Assembly (NCBI GenBank): GCA_045628925.1
Contig: JAZQQF010000050.1
Location: forward strand, 1 to 5,183
Length of the DNA: 5,183 bases
Source: UBA1774 sp045628925
Lineage (GTDB): Bacteria; Bacillota; Clostridia; Oscillospirales; Oscillospiraceae
Direction of reading: 5' to 3'
Shown: piece after piece, positions 5,047-5,183 of the stretch
Numbering within the stretch: position 1 is the stretch's first letter
How the letters are laid out: every line of letters begins with the position of its first letter
Program-made: the position numbers and the translations under genes
The notes under the pieces: generated by a model
Database searches by the model: none
What the model was told of the DNA's origin: nothing
Seen by the model: only the letters and a program-made list of their open reading frames with translations

Positions 5047-5183
5047 TCAGGTATTCAGATTTCCGGGAGACGCTTTCCCGCCGGGCGTGGGTTGGGGGGT
5101 GGGTTGGGGGGTCGGCTCCGGCGTGGGTTGCGGCGTGGGTTCGGGGGTCGGCTCGGGCGTCGGTTCCGGCGTGGGTTCGGGGG
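5047..5183 (-). CDS. C-terminal end of a protein with Pro-Glu/Gln-Pro-Thr repeats (partial)
   Basis: Read leftward from the window edge, a frame gives 44 residues and a TGA stop (5047-5049). Eight PxPT units come first, with x being Glu, Glu, Glu, Glu, Gln, Glu, Gln, Gln, followed by PGGKASPGNLNT. No start is visible, so the body of the gene lies to the right. Evidence that it is real: the period is an exact codon multiple, substitutions fall at third positions or swap Glu for Gln, the other frames lack sensible sequence, and a terminator follows 14 bases after the stop. Such Pro/Thr/Glu tails are usual on the outside of Gram-positive cells, for example at the end of penicillin-binding proteins or as linkers in secreted proteins. 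No LPxTG sorting signal or membrane anchor is present at this end. Function cannot be given from the fragment. Confidence 0.72.
   Translation of the reverse strand, partial: PEPTPEPTPEPTPEPTPQPTPEPTPQPTPQPTPGGKASPGNLNT
5086..5183 (-). repeat. 12-bp tandem repeat encoding PxPT units
   Basis: Eight adjoining imperfect 12-base units (5086-5181), each coding Pro-Glu/Gln-Pro-Thr, run to the window edge and probably beyond. Units differ mainly at codon third positions and at the G/C that separates Glu from Gln. Copy number is likely to vary by slippage. Confidence 0.85.

Noticed and set aside
5086..5183. Tandem repeats as a CRISPR or regulatory array
   Set aside because: The 12-base period has no spacers, is a whole number of codons, and encodes a regular PxPT peptide, so it is a coding repeat.

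Overview
The window is G+C-rich bacterial DNA that most resembles an anaerobic, gut-type Firmicute (class Clostridia, perhaps Oscillospiraceae or a relative). This is inferred from four things: iron-type alcohol dehydrogenases with heavily G/C-ending codons, strong AGGAGG-type ribosome binding sites, a short Clostridia-style COG0523 GTPase, and an Lsa-like ABC-F protein. The species cannot be named from the sequence alone. There is no tRNA, rRNA, CRISPR array, transposase or phage gene, and no gene-free stretch longer than about 150 bases.

Layout, left to right. (1) 1-279 (+) is the last 92 codons of an iron-containing alcohol dehydrogenase cut by the window edge. (2) 345-1526 (-) is a complete 393-residue paralogue facing it tail to tail. 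The two 3' ends form a 279-bp inverted repeat, 94% identical, around a 65-bp spacer that holds a hairpin. (3) 1596-2201 (-) is a small clostridial-type metallophosphoesterase. (4) 2267-2770 (-) is an unnamed protein with an extreme His/Glu/Asp tail. (5) 2783-3376 (-) is a short COG0523/CobW-type GTPase with a CxCC metal motif. (6) 3377-3522 is a divergent control region with two good sigma-A-type promoters, one per strand, and inverted repeats on and between them. (7) 3523-4983 (+) is a two-ATPase ABC-F protein of the Lsa/Vga-like ribosomal-protection group. (8) 5003-5032 is a strong hairpin terminator. (9) 5047-5183 (-) is the C-terminal end of a further gene, a Pro-Glu/Gln-Pro-Thr repeat tail, running in from the right.

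How the genes may work together. The GTPase, the His-rich protein and the phosphoesterase look like one leftward operon (gaps of 12 and 65 bases) from the promoter at 3405-3433. The alcohol dehydrogenase lies 69 bases further on and has its own strong ribosome binding site, so it may be read through from the same promoter or transcribed separately. The GTPase plus His-rich partner reads as a metal-trafficking pair. Both downstream enzymes belong to metal-dependent families, which makes them possible clients, but this is inference. The ABC-F gene is a single rightward unit with a very short leader and is probably an antibiotic-protection or translation factor.

Points most worth following: the split GTPase/His-tail pair, the TGCGG half-site array between the divergent promoters, the uneven divergence of the duplicated dehydrogenase ends, and the His-to-Asp change at the dehydrogenase position equivalent to His267 of FucO.
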